From: Cohnella rhizoplanae
GTDB taxonomy: Bacteria; Bacillota; Bacilli; Paenibacillales; Paenibacillaceae
Assembly: GCF_948329515.1 (NCBI RefSeq)
Contig: NZ_CAOJCN010000009.1
Location: 62,001 to 126,000, forward strand
DNA length: 64,000 bases
Reading direction: 5' to 3'
The notes under the pieces are model-generated. The model did no database searches and was not told the origin of the DNA. It saw only the letters and a program-made list of their open reading frames with translations. Position 1 is the stretch's first letter; each line of letters opens with the position of its first letter. Made by a program: the position numbers and the translations under genes. Positions 1-8,307 of the stretch are shown here, piece by piece.

Positions 1-36
1 GCGTTACAATAGGAGAAGTCGGAAGGAGGAATGGAC

Positions 37-984
37 ATGCGCACGATCGTCAGTCTATTCGGGTTCGATCCCGAGCAGGAACGGCGGATCCGGGAAGCCG
101 CGCCCGGCTGCAACGTCATATTCGGCAGGCCCGGTGAGCTCGACGCCTCCCTGCTCGAGGAAGCGGAGGTGCTCTGCGGATGGTGGAAAGCGGCCTGGAA
201 GGACAACGCCGGCGCCCAGCTGAAGTGGGTGCAGACGGGCTCTGCGGGCGTCGACAATCTGCCGCTGCGCGATCTGGAATCGCGCGGCATCGTCCTCACG
301 ACCGCGAGCGGCGTGCATCCGGTGCCCATGACGGAGACGGTGTTCGCGATGCTGCTCGCGTTCACCCGCAACCTGCACCATGCGGTGCGCAATCAACAGA
401 ACGCCCGGTGGGAACGGGCGACCGACTACCGCGAGCTTCGCGGCCGCATGCTGACCATCGTGGGCGCAGGCGAGATCGGCACGGAGGTCGCACGCATCGC
501 GCAGGCATTCGGCATGCGCACGGCGGGCGTGCGGCGAAGCGGCCGTCCCGCGCCGCACGTGGACGCCATGTACCCGGCTGACAGACTGGACGAAGCGCTC
601 GCGGAGAGCGACATCGTCGTGAACGTGCTGCCGCACACGCCGGAGACGGTCGGACTGTTCGACGCCGGGCGGTTCGCCGCGATGAGGCCGTCCGCGATCT
701 TCATCAATATCGGCCGCGGCACGGCGGTCGATACGGACGCCCTGACGGACGCCCTCCGCAACGGCGTGATCGCGGGCGCGGGACTCGACGTCTGCGAGCC
801 GGAGCCGCTTCCCTCGGACCATCCGCTGTGGCAAATGGACAACGTCATGATTACGCCGCATATCGGCGGCGCTACGGATCGATACAAGGCGCGCATGACG
901 GACTTGTTCGTCGAAAATTTGCAAGCGTATCTATCGACCGGGAAGCCCGCGCGCAATATCGTGGATTACGAGAAGAGTTATTAA
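37..984 (+). CDS. D-2-hydroxyacid dehydrogenase (NAD-binding)
   Basis: Reduces or oxidises a D-2-hydroxy/2-keto acid with NAD(P); the substrate cannot be told from sequence. The 315-residue product has the family layout: the Rossmann motif GAGEIG in the middle, then the catalytic Arg in NIGRG, Glu in CEPEPLP and His in TPHIGG near the C-terminus. The start was moved from the ATG at 31 to the ATG at 37: the GGAGG at 25-29 lies only 1 nt before the first ATG but 7 nt before the second. A TACAAT at 5-10 could be the -10 element, giving a short leader. It ends against a bidirectional terminator shared with the convergent glycosidase gene. Confidence 0.9.
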   Translation: MRTIVSLFGFDPEQERRIREAAPGCNVIFGRPGELDASLLEEAEVLCGWWKAAWKDNAGAQLKWVQTGSAGVDNLPLRDLESRGIVLTTASGVHPVPMTETVFAMLLAFTRNLHHAVRNQQNARWERATDYRELRGRMLTIVGAGEIGTEVARIAQAFGMRTAGVRRSGRPAPHVDAMYPADRLDEALAESDIVVNVLPHTPETVGLFDAGRFAAMRPSAIFINIGRGTAVDTDALTDALRNGVIAGAGLDVCEPEPLPSDHPLWQMDNVMITPHIGGATDRYKARMTDLFVENLQAYLSTGKPARNIVDYEKSY

Positions 985-999
985 CATCGGCTCGCCCGC

Positions 1000-1042
1000 A
1001 AAAAAACGCCCGCCTCTCCGCTTAACGCGGAGGGCGGGCGTT
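1000..1042. terminator. Bidirectional intrinsic terminator between convergent genes
   Basis: A GC-rich inverted repeat (arms about 1005-1021 and 1027-1042, one bulged base) has an A-run on its left (1000-1006) and TTCTCATTTT on its right, so it can terminate both the dehydrogenase and the glycosidase. Confidence 0.85.
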
Positions 1043-1055
1043 CTCATTTTACGGA

Positions 1056-4000
1056 TCAGGTCAAGGAGAAATCGTCCAGGTAGAACGTGCCGTCCAGTCC
1101 CGTGACGTACAGATACACGCGAACCTTGGCCGTATTGGCCGGAGCGGTGTAGGCGCCGCCATGCACGTTGACGAAGCCGCTCGTCGTCGTGTTGTTGTAC
1201 GTGGCCGCGGTGCTCTCGGAGAGGACGGTGCCGGCGCTGTTCAGGAACTGCACCTTGAAGTCGAGGCGCGTACCCGTGTTGGATGTAATGTTGACGTAAC
1301 CGTCCAGCGTATAAGCGCTGCCCGCGGTCGCGTTCACGTCTTGGTAAATGGCGAACCATGGACCGGTCGTACCGTCCACGCGCAGCGAGGTGCTGCCGGA
1401 GCGCTTGACCGAAGTGTCGCTATAGCAGTAATAATCCTGCTCGCAGGTCCAGGTCGCCGGTTTGCCGCTGCCGTTGCCGGTCTCGAAGCCGGGGTTGACC
1501 AGCAGGTTCGAGCCGCCCGCTGCATTGGTCGTCACGCTCAGCGCGCTGCTCGCCGCCGAGACATTGCCCGCCGCGTCCTTGGCTTTGACCGTGAAGCTGT
1601 ACGCCGTGCTTGCCGAGAGGCCCGTCGCCGTATACGTCGTCGCGCCCGTCGTGGAGCCGGCCAGCGTCGTGCCGCGATAGATGTCGTAGCCCGTCACGGC
1701 TACGTTATCGGTGGACGCGGTCCAGGAGAGACTCACGCTCGTCGATGTCTTGGACGGGGAAGTCAGTCCCGTCGGCGCACTCGGCGCCGTCGTGTCGGCC
1801 GGGGCGTCGGTGTAATCGCAGTGCTTGGCTGTACCGGAGATCGGGTCGCCGAACACCGCGTTGCTGCAGGCTACGCTGCCGGTAAAGGTGCCGGTGTTGA
1901 AGCTCGTGCCGGCGCCGTAGCGTACCAGCTTGGTACCGGTGAAGGTGCAGGTGCCGTTCTCGTTGGCGCAGAAGGTCCAGGTCGGGCCGGCTGCGTCGGT
2001 CGTCACGCTCAGCGCGCTGCTCGCCGCGGACACGTTGCCCGCCGCGTCCTTCGCCTTGACCGTGAAGCTGTACGCCGTGCTTGCCGTGAGGCCCGTCGCC
2101 GTGTACGTCGTCGCGCCCGTCGTGGAGCCGGCCAGCGTCGTGCCGCGATAGATGTCGTAGCCCGTCACGCCCACGTTATCGGTGGACGCGGTCCAGGAGA
2201 GACTCACGCTCGTCGATGTCTTGGACGGGGAAGTCAGTCCCGTCGGCGCGCTCGGCGCCGTCGTGTCCGCTGCGGCGTCGGTCGTCACGCTGAGGGCGCT
2301 GCTCGCCGCGGAGACGTTGCCCGCCGCATCCTTCGCCTTGACCGTGAAGCTGTACGCCGTGCTTGCCGTGAGGCCCGTCGCCGTGTACGTCGTCGCGCCC
2401 GTCGTGGAGCCGGCCAGCGTCGTGCCGCGATAGATGTCGTAGCCCGTCACGCCCACGTTATCGGTGGACGCGGTCCAGGAGAGGCTCACGCTCGTCGATG
2501 TCTTGGACGGGGAAGTCAGTCCCGTCGGCGCGCTCGGCGCCGTCGTGTCCGCGCCGCCGCCCGAGCCGGACGTCAGCGAGAAATCGTCGAAGTACAGCGT
2601 GCCGCGATGGTCAGTCAAATAGATGTAAATGCGCGCCTTGGAGGTATTCGCCGGCGCGGTATACGTGCCGTGCATATTCGCGAAGCCGGTCGTCGTAGAC
2701 CCTGCGGCGTACGAAGCGGCCGTATTGTCGGCCAGAACGGTGTTCGAGCTGTTCAGGAACTGCACCTTCACGCTCGCCGCCGTCGTCGTATTGGACGCGA
2801 TATTGATATAGCCGTCGAACGTATAGGCGGTGCCCGCCGTCGCGTTCACGTCCTGATAGACGCCATGCCATGGACCGGTCGTGCTGGTTTCCTTGAGCGA
2901 GGCGTTGCCGGTCCGCTTCACCGAGGTGTCGCGGGAGGCGTACAGGCTCTGTTCATACGTCCAGCTGGCCGGCTGCCCGCCTCCGTCCGATTCGAAGCCC
3001 GGATTCGCCAGCAGGTTCGCAGGAATCGGAGGCAGCGTCGTGACGCTGACGGCCGAGCTCGCCGCAGAGACGTTGCCCTTCGCATCGCGTGCCTTCACCG
3101 TATAGGAATAAGCGGTAGAAGCCGTCAGGCCGGTATCGGTAAAGGTCGTGGAGGTCCCGCTCGTGGAGCCTGCCAGCGTGCCGCCCCGATAGACATCATA
3201 AGCGGTAACGCCCACGTTGTCGGTGGAGGCCGTCCAAGAGAGCGTGACCGTGATATCCGTCTTGGACGGCGACGTCAGTCCCGTCGGCGCCGTCGGCGCC
3301 TGCGTATCAGGCGCGGAGGTCGTCACGCTGAGCGCGCTGCTCGCCGCGGAGACGTTGCCGGCGGCATCCTTCGCCTTGACCGTGAAGCTGTACGCCGTGC
3401 TTGCCGTCAGCCCGGTCGCCGTGTAGGAAGTCGCGCCGGCGCCCGTCGTCGAGCCGATCAGCATGCCTCCGCGGTAGACATCGTAGCCCGCTACGCCGAC
3501 ATTGTCGGTCGAGGCGCTCCACGTCAGGTTGACCGTATTCTCCGTCTTGGAAGGCGACGCCAGGTTCGTCGGCGCGCTCGGCGCCGTCGTGTCCGGCGTC
3601 GTGCTGCCTTGGCGAACGGCCTTCACCGCGATATCCCGCGTGAACGAAGGAACGCTCAGCGTCACGGTGCCGCCGGAAGCGGCCGCCGTCGTCGTGGAGA
3701 CGTTCGTACCCGTCACCGTGTTGAAATACGTAATGTCGTAGGTGCCGTTGTTCATGCCCGTCAGGGAGACGGACAGTCCGCTCACCGTGCGCGGGCTGCC
3801 GACCGTATAGTTGGACTGGGTATCGTTCACCCAGAGCAGCGCGCGGTCGGCGTTTTTGTAGCCGCCGGCCTTGGTCGAGTTGGCCTGCGCGCCAAGATCC
3901 GTGAACGGCATCCCGATCAGGTACTGCTCCTCCGGCTGCACGAAGTTCGCCAGCGCGGTATGCAGCGACTTGATGTTCGCGGGTACGTTGAAGCCGGTGT

Positions 4001-5363
4001 TGCCCGCGAATTCCCACCACAGGTTGCCGCCGGCCGCGCCTGCCCGGAAGATCGGCGCCCACAGGCCGTCATGCACGTATCGCTGCACCGCGGCGTCGTT
4101 CGGATCTTCCCCGCCGCCGTTGATGCCGGCTTCTCCTACGAACGCCGGACGTCCGCCGAAGTCGGCTATGAAGTGCTTGAGCTCCGCTTCCCACTTGTCG
4201 ATGACGTTGGATGCGCCGTCGTACTGGTGGTAGTTGGTGGCGTTCATCGTCGTCAGCGTCTCCCAGGTCGTCTGGTTGAACTCGTCGTGATCCTTCCAGG
4301 CGAAGCTGGTCGTCGTCGGGTGGTTGTAGAAGTCGAGGCTCTTCCAATAGTTGTCCACGGACGCATGCCAATTCGCGCGCGTCGTCGCGTCCGTATCTAC
4401 GCGGTTGTCCGACTCGTTCCAGTATTCGAGCATGCCGAGCGCGCGGCTGTAGCCCCAGCGGGCGAACACGTAGCGCAGCAGCTTCTTCTGGTAGGCGATC
4501 GCGGTCGGATTCGTCCAGAAGTCGGTATTGTTCTCCGACCAGCTGGACGGTCCGCCGTTCGCCGTGTTGTAGGCGTTTTGCGGCCAGTCGTAATAGAAGT
4601 CGCCGAAGCTGTTCATCGTGAGCATGACATAGATGCCGTTGGCGGCAGCCGTATCCATCAGCGTGTCCAGCCGCGCCTGATTTTCGAGCTGGTACTTGCC
4701 GACGCCGTCATAGGACATCGTGATGCCGTTTTGGGTCGTGACCGTCGGTCCCCATTCCGGCGCGTAGTTGCCCCACCAGACGCTGTACCAGACGCGCATG
4801 ATGTTCATCTTGGCGTTCTTGTACTCGGGCATGGCGGCCAGAATCTCGCTCGGCGCGCCCCACGCGTAGTTCGTGCCGATCAGCGTGAGCTGCTTGCCGT
4901 AGCTGTCGACGAACCGGCTGCCGCTCACGCCCATGAAGCCGCGGTTGGCACCGGGCCCGCCTGCCGTGAACGTATAGGTGGACGATGTGCCCGTGCCGCT
5001 GCCGTCCGTGACCTTCAAGTAGACGCTGTAGCTCCCCGTCTGCCGGGGCGCGTAGCGGACCGCCCACTTGGGCGACGAGTTGGAGTTGTAAAATCCGGGT
5101 ACGACCTCCGTCTGTCCGCCCGGCGTCGTGAAGTAGGCGCGGACGTCCACCTCGTCGGGATTGAACGGATTGGCATAAGACGAACTAAGATCGAATTTGA
5201 TTTCCAGCTTGTCGTACTGCGCCGGAGTCGTCGTATTCAAGGTTACGTTGGAAAAGGAAGTCGCGGCCGAGGCTTGGCCGGGCGCGAGCGAGATGCCGCC
5301 GAAGGTGACGGCCAGCGTCAGAAGCGCGATGAAGCAGACTTTCCAGGCTTTAGCGTAATTCAC
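1056..5363 (-). CDS. Secreted multidomain glycoside hydrolase (DUF5060, GH5-like, FN3, CBM)
   Basis: A 1435-residue extracellular polysaccharidase. Visible parts in order: signal peptide (about 1-34), beta-sandwich of DUF5060 type (36-134), a GH5-like TIM barrel (about 142-490) with probable acid/base E317 in EYWNE and nucleophile E411 in VGEAG, a small beta domain (500-585), FN3 domains at about 594-682 and 690-775, a carbohydrate-binding module opening NLLANPGFE (783-931), FN3 at 942-1028 and 1035-1122, a small Cys-rich module (1128-1185), FN3 at 1192-1279 and a second CBM (1286-1435). The start is a GTG 10 nt after AGGAGG; an overlapping ATG lies in another frame. A perfect cre box lies about 80 nt upstream, so CcpA control is likely. 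The substrate is not identifiable from the sequence. Confidence 0.88.
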   Translation of the reverse strand: MNYAKAWKVCFIALLTLAVTFGGISLAPGQASAATSFSNVTLNTTTPAQYDKLEIKFDLSSSYANPFNPDEVDVRAYFTTPGGQTEVVPGFYNSNSSPKWAVRYAPRQTGSYSVYLKVTDGSGTGTSSTYTFTAGGPGANRGFMGVSGSRFVDSYGKQLTLIGTNYAWGAPSEILAAMPEYKNAKMNIMRVWYSVWWGNYAPEWGPTVTTQNGITMSYDGVGKYQLENQARLDTLMDTAAANGIYVMLTMNSFGDFYYDWPQNAYNTANGGPSSWSENNTDFWTNPTAIAYQKKLLRYVFARWGYSRALGMLEYWNESDNRVDTDATTRANWHASVDNYWKSLDFYNHPTTTSFAWKDHDEFNQTTWETLTTMNATNYHQYDGASNVIDKWEAELKHFIADFGGRPAFVGEAGINGGGEDPNDAAVQRYVHDGLWAPIFRAGAAGGNLWWEFAGNTGFNVPANIKSLHTALANFVQPEEQYLIGMPFTDLGAQANSTKAGGYKNADRALLWVNDTQSNYTVGSPRTVSGLSVSLTGMNNGTYDITYFNTVTGTNVSTTTAAASGGTVTLSVPSFTRDIAVKAVRQGSTTPDTTAPSAPTNLASPSKTENTVNLTWSASTDNVGVAGYDVYRGGMLIGSTTGAGATSYTATGLTASTAYSFTVKAKDAAGNVSAASSALSVTTSAPDTQAPTAPTGLTSPSKTDITVTLSWTASTDNVGVTAYDVYRGGTLAGSTSGTSTTFTDTGLTASTAYSYTVKARDAKGNVSAASSAVSVTTLPPIPANLLANPGFESDGGGQPASWTYEQSLYASRDTSVKRTGNASLKETSTTGPWHGVYQDVNATAGTAYTFDGYINIASNTTTAASVKVQFLNSSNTVLADNTAASYAAGSTTTGFANMHGTYTAPANTSKARIYIYLTDHRGTLYFDDFSLTSGSGGGADTTAPSAPTGLTSPSKTSTSVSLSWTASTDNVGVTGYDIYRGTTLAGSTTGATTYTATGLTASTAYSFTVKAKDAAGNVSAASSALSVTTDAAADTTAPSAPTGLTSPSKTSTSVSLSWTASTDNVGVTGYDIYRGTTLAGSTTGATTYTATGLTASTAYSFTVKAKDAAGNVSAASSALSVTTDAAGPTWTFCANENGTCTFTGTKLVRYGAGTSFNTGTFTGSVACSNAVFGDPISGTAKHCDYTDAPADTTAPSAPTGLTSPSKTSTSVSLSWTASTDNVAVTGYDIYRGTTLAGSTTGATTYTATGLSASTAYSFTVKAKDAAGNVSAASSALSVTTNAAGGSNLLVNPGFETGNGSGKPATWTCEQDYYCYSDTSVKRSGSTSLRVDGTTGPWFAIYQDVNATAGSAYTLDGYVNITSNTGTRLDFKVQFLNSAGTVLSESTAATYNNTTTSGFVNVHGGAYTAPANTAKVRVYLYVTGLDGTFYLDDFSLT
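1527..2540 (-). repeat. Near-identical FN3-coding DNA repeats
   Basis: Three FN3 units (DNA about 2540-2280, 2261-1998 and 1790-1527) are almost identical at nucleotide level, including synonymous sites. The first two are in direct tandem; the third is separated by the Cys-rich module. This suggests recent internal duplication or gene conversion, and makes the region prone to recombination and assembly error. Confidence 0.85.
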
Positions 5364-5443
5364 TTGTCATGTTCCTCCTTAACGTGCGTATGGGTGCCGT
5401 GCAAGCTATGCCTGTCTGTTATTCGTTCACGCCTTCAAAAATC

Positions 5444-5457
5444 TGTAAGCGCTTCCT
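5444..5457. promoter_or_regulatory. cre site (CcpA operator)
   Basis: TGTAAGCGCTTCCT matches all 14 positions of the Bacillus cre consensus TGWAARCGYTWNCW. It lies about 80 nt upstream of the glycosidase start, where bound CcpA would repress on preferred sugars. The rest of the 5371-5715 gap shows no gene. Confidence 0.8.
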
Positions 5458-5648
5458 CCTTTCGCGGCGGCGTTAACGTACGAACGGCGCGTCATGCCGG
5501 CGCCCCAGGCTGCCCGGCGCTTCGGCGTCCACCGCCATGGCTCCATTTTTCACTTCGCGGCCGTTTCCGGCAACCCTACGAACTCCATTTTTGACCCGTC
5601 AAATCCGTCATTTTAAAGCAATATCCAGGTTTAAAATCGCAGGAAAGG

Positions 5649-5676
5649 AAAAAAAGAGCCGTCCCTGCGGGACGGC
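5649..5676 (-). terminator. Intrinsic terminator of the methyltransferase gene
   Basis: An 8-bp perfect stem (5658-5665 with 5669-5676, loop TGC) is followed on the minus strand by CTCTTTTTTT. Confidence 0.85.
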
Positions 5677-5715
5677 AGCTGCATAGAACCAAATCTTCGG
5701 CAGATTCCGGCACGT

Positions 5716-6531
5716 TTATATCGGCTTGACGCCTTCGACAGCAAGCATGTACATGGTCAGCGATTCGCCCTCTTCCGCGCACCAGCGTCTATATTCCGAC
5801 TCCGCCGCGCGCCATTCCTCCGCCGTGCCGTAACCGTCCCGCGCCATCTGCGGTCCGCGGCTGGCAGCCGTGTCCGCCCACAGGGCGGCACGGGCGTAGA
5901 AGTCATGATCCTCTCGGCGCATAATTTCGTGCTGGTCATGGCTCTTAATGTCTTGAAGGCCCGCGGCGCGCATTAGGGCAGGCAGTCGATCTGCGATCGC
6001 ATTGTCCAGCCCCGCGTCGCTGCGCCACTTTAGATAGGCCTCGTAGAACCGCTTCATGCCGGCGGGCGGACTTGGCGACCACCGGATCTTCTCGTGATTG
6101 TAGTCGGCGATCAGCACCGTGCCTCCCTTTGCGGCGCATCCCGCAAGGCTCCGCAGCGCCCGCTCCGGGTCGGCCAGCCAGACGAGCAAACGCGAAGCGG
6201 CGACGATGTCGTACGTCTCTTCGGGGAGGAGCCCATACACGTCCGCGACCTCGAATGTCAGACTTGGCGTACCTCCGTGCCTCGCGCGCGCTTCTTCGAT
6301 CAGCGAGGCGCTGCTGTCGATGCCTGACGCCAGACCTTCCGGGCCTACGGCCGCGGCGATGCCGCTCGCGATGGCGCCCGTCCCGCATCCGGCGTCGAGC
6401 ACGCGCAGGCCCGGTCTCAGCATGCCGGCGAGCCTCGGGAAGGAAACGTCTAAAGTGCGGGCGTTCAGTACGTCTTTGAGCTTGCCGTTCAGCTCGGTTT
6501 TATTTCCGACGCCGGCGTTCTCGTTTGTCAT
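5716..6531 (-). CDS. Class I SAM-dependent methyltransferase
   Basis: A soluble 271-residue methyltransferase. The glycine-rich SAM motif VLDAGCGTG (about residues 45-53) and a following acidic strand end (SGIDSS) mark a class I Rossmann fold of the Methyltransf_11/25 type; the second half is helical and presumably binds the acceptor, which is unknown. The ribosome site is weak (AGAGG). The gene is single, divergent from the nag operon and followed by its own terminator. It shares the AT-rich intergenic region 6532-6718 with the nag promoter. Confidence 0.85.
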   Translation of the reverse strand: MTNENAGVGNKTELNGKLKDVLNARTLDVSFPRLAGMLRPGLRVLDAGCGTGAIASGIAAAVGPEGLASGIDSSASLIEEARARHGGTPSLTFEVADVYGLLPEETYDIVAASRLLVWLADPERALRSLAGCAAKGGTVLIADYNHEKIRWSPSPPAGMKRFYEAYLKWRSDAGLDNAIADRLPALMRAAGLQDIKSHDQHEIMRREDHDFYARAALWADTAASRGPQMARDGYGTAEEWRAAESEYRRWCAEEGESLTMYMLAVEGVKPI

Positions 6532-6640
6532 GGCAACTGCCTCTTTTCCTGGGAAATACGTTTATCTATCTAGTTTAGCAGGGTTATCTTATTGTTAAAA
6601 ATAGATGATAGTTATGACTTCTATAGTTTTCATATATAGT

Positions 6641-6669
6641 TAGACAAGAAAATTATTTTCTTATATAAT
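6641..6669 (+). promoter_or_regulatory. Sigma-A promoter of the nag operon
   Basis: TAGACA (6641-6646) and TATAAT (6664-6669) are separated by exactly 17 nt, in an AT-rich stretch about 50 nt before the regulator's start. Confidence 0.8.
6646..6662. promoter_or_regulatory. Palindromic operator inside the promoter spacer
   Basis: AAGAAAATTATTTTCTT is a perfect 17-bp palindrome filling the gap between the -35 and -10 elements. Bound protein there would block RNA polymerase. A related half (AATTAATTTTCTT) recurs at about 6683-6695. The RpiR-type regulator encoded next is the obvious ligand, but this is inference. Confidence 0.7.
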
Positions 6670-6718
6670 CTTGATGTGAAGTAATTAATTTTCTTGCGAA
6701 TCCAGGAGGCGCCTCGGC

Positions 6719-7582
6719 ATGGGAATTCTGCAAGCCATCGAAGATCGGCTGGACACGCTGCATCCCAAGGAGCGCGAGCTGGCCGAGAAGCTGCTCGCCC
6801 AACCTCAGGAAGCGGTCGGCATGACGATCTCGAAGCTCGCCGAATGGACGGGCGCGAGCTCCGCCACCGTGTCCCGCTTCTGCCGCGCGATGCAGTTCCA
6901 GAGTTTCGCCGACTTCAAGATGAAGCTGGCGGCGGAGCTCGCGAGCCAGCCTGCGGCAGGCCAATATCAGGACATCGTAGCCGGCAATTCTCTGTCGGAT
7001 ATCGTGTCGGCGATCACGGCGAATCATGTACGCTCGCTGACGGATACGACCAACCTGCTCGATCTGCAGCAGCTGCGCTCCGCGATCTCGGCGCTTCACG
7101 GCGCCGGCCGGATCGATCTATACGGCGTCGCGACGTCCGGGCTCGTAGCGGAAGACTTTTTTCACAAGCTGATCCGGATCGGCAAGGCCGCAGCCGTCTT
7201 TTCCGACCACCATATGCAGTTGACCTCCGCAGCCTCGCTCACCGGGCGGGACGTCGCGGTCGGCATCTCGTATTCGGGAGAGACGCTGGAAATTATCGAC
7301 GCCCTGCGCTATGCGGCGGAGCGGGGCGCCACGACCATATCCATCACGCGCTTCGGCCAATCCACGCTATCCTCGCACGCCTCCATCCGCCTGTTCACCT
7401 CCTCCTCGGAGGCGGGCATGCGGCGCGGCGACATGGCGTCCCGGATCGCCCAGCTTCACGTGGTGGACGTGCTGTTCACGGGACTCGTGAGCGAGCACTT
7501 CGACGAGTATGTGCCGAGGCTGGAGCGCTCGTTCCAGACCGTGCGCCAATATACAGGCAAAAGGGAGAGGAATCCGTCATGA
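6719..7582 (+). CDS. MurR/RpiR family transcriptional regulator
   Basis: A 287-residue sugar-phosphate-sensing regulator: N-terminal RpiR helix-turn-helix (about 1-77, with TGASSATVSRFCRAM as recognition region) and a C-terminal SIS domain (about 110-265, GVATSGLVAEDF and GISYSGETLEII) that binds phosphosugars. AGGAGG ends 9 nt before the ATG. Its stop overlaps the nagB start by 4 nt (ATGA), so the genes are translationally coupled. It probably controls its own operon through the palindrome in the promoter, responding to GlcNAc-6-P or GlcN-6-P; the ligand is inferred from the operon. Confidence 0.9.
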   Translation: MGILQAIEDRLDTLHPKERELAEKLLAQPQEAVGMTISKLAEWTGASSATVSRFCRAMQFQSFADFKMKLAAELASQPAAGQYQDIVAGNSLSDIVSAITANHVRSLTDTTNLLDLQQLRSAISALHGAGRIDLYGVATSGLVAEDFFHKLIRIGKAAAVFSDHHMQLTSAASLTGRDVAVGISYSGETLEIIDALRYAAERGATTISITRFGQSTLSSHASIRLFTSSSEAGMRRGDMASRIAQLHVVDVLFTGLVSEHFDEYVPRLERSFQTVRQYTGKRERNPS

Positions 7583-8307
7583 ATCTGTTGGTATTCGAGG
7601 ATAACCAAAAACTTAACGAAGCAGGCGCGAACATCATCGTCAGTCTGGTGCAGACGAATCCGCGGGCGGTGCTGGGCCTTGCGACCGGCGGGACGCCGGT
7701 AGGCATTTACGAGCAGGTCGTCAGCGATTATAAGCAAGGGCTCGTGAGCTTCCGCAACGTCACCAGCTACAATCTGGACGAGTATGTCGGTCTGCCCGAG
7801 GACCACCCGGAGAGCTACCATGCTTATATGCGCCAGCATTTGTTCGATCATATCGACCTCCCTTCGGCCAGCGCGCATCTGCCTAACGGCAACGCCGCCG
7901 ATCCCGCTGCCGAGTGCTCCGCTTACGACGAGATGATCGAGCGCTCGGGACAGATCGATCTGCAGCTGCTCGGAATCGGACATAACGGCCACATCGGCTT
8001 CAACGAGCCGGATACGGACCTCGTTCGGGGCACCCATGTCGTGACGCTGGCGGAGGAGACCCTCAAGGCTAACGCCCGCTTTTTCGACTCGATCGACGAC
8101 GTGCCCAAGCAGGCGATCACGATGGGCATCGGCAGTATCCTGAAGGCGAAGTCGATCCTGCTCGTCGTCCGCGGCGCGGACAAGGCCGAGATCGTGAAGC
8201 GGGCGCTCACCGGCCCGATCACGACGGACGTGCCGGCTTCGCTGCTGCAGACGCATCCGCGGCTGACGGTGCTGCTCGACCGCGAGGCCGCGAGGCTGCT
8301 GCCATGA
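7579..8307 (+). CDS. nagB: Glucosamine-6-phosphate deaminase
   Basis: Converts glucosamine-6-phosphate to fructose-6-phosphate and ammonia in the cytosol. The 242-residue length is normal for the family. Signatures: LATGGTPVGIYE near the N-terminus (phosphate loop), YNLDEYVGL, and the active-site strand LLGIGHNGHIGFNEP. The reading frame is open further upstream, but the ATG at 7579 is right: it follows AGGGAGAGG and starts at the family N-terminus. It overlaps the regulator upstream and nagA downstream by ATGA. Confidence 0.95.
   Translation: MNLLVFEDNQKLNEAGANIIVSLVQTNPRAVLGLATGGTPVGIYEQVVSDYKQGLVSFRNVTSYNLDEYVGLPEDHPESYHAYMRQHLFDHIDLPSASAHLPNGNAADPAAECSAYDEMIERSGQIDLQLLGIGHNGHIGFNEPDTDLVRGTHVVTLAEETLKANARFFDSIDDVPKQAITMGIGSILKAKSILLVVRGADKAEIVKRALTGPITTDVPASLLQTHPRLTVLLDREAARLLP

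Noticed and set aside
1161..5594. 1477-codon open frame on the plus strand opposite the glycosidase
   Set aside because: It is a shadow of a high-GC, Thr/Ser/Ala-rich repetitive gene; its product is Arg-rich low-complexity sequence with no start site or domain.
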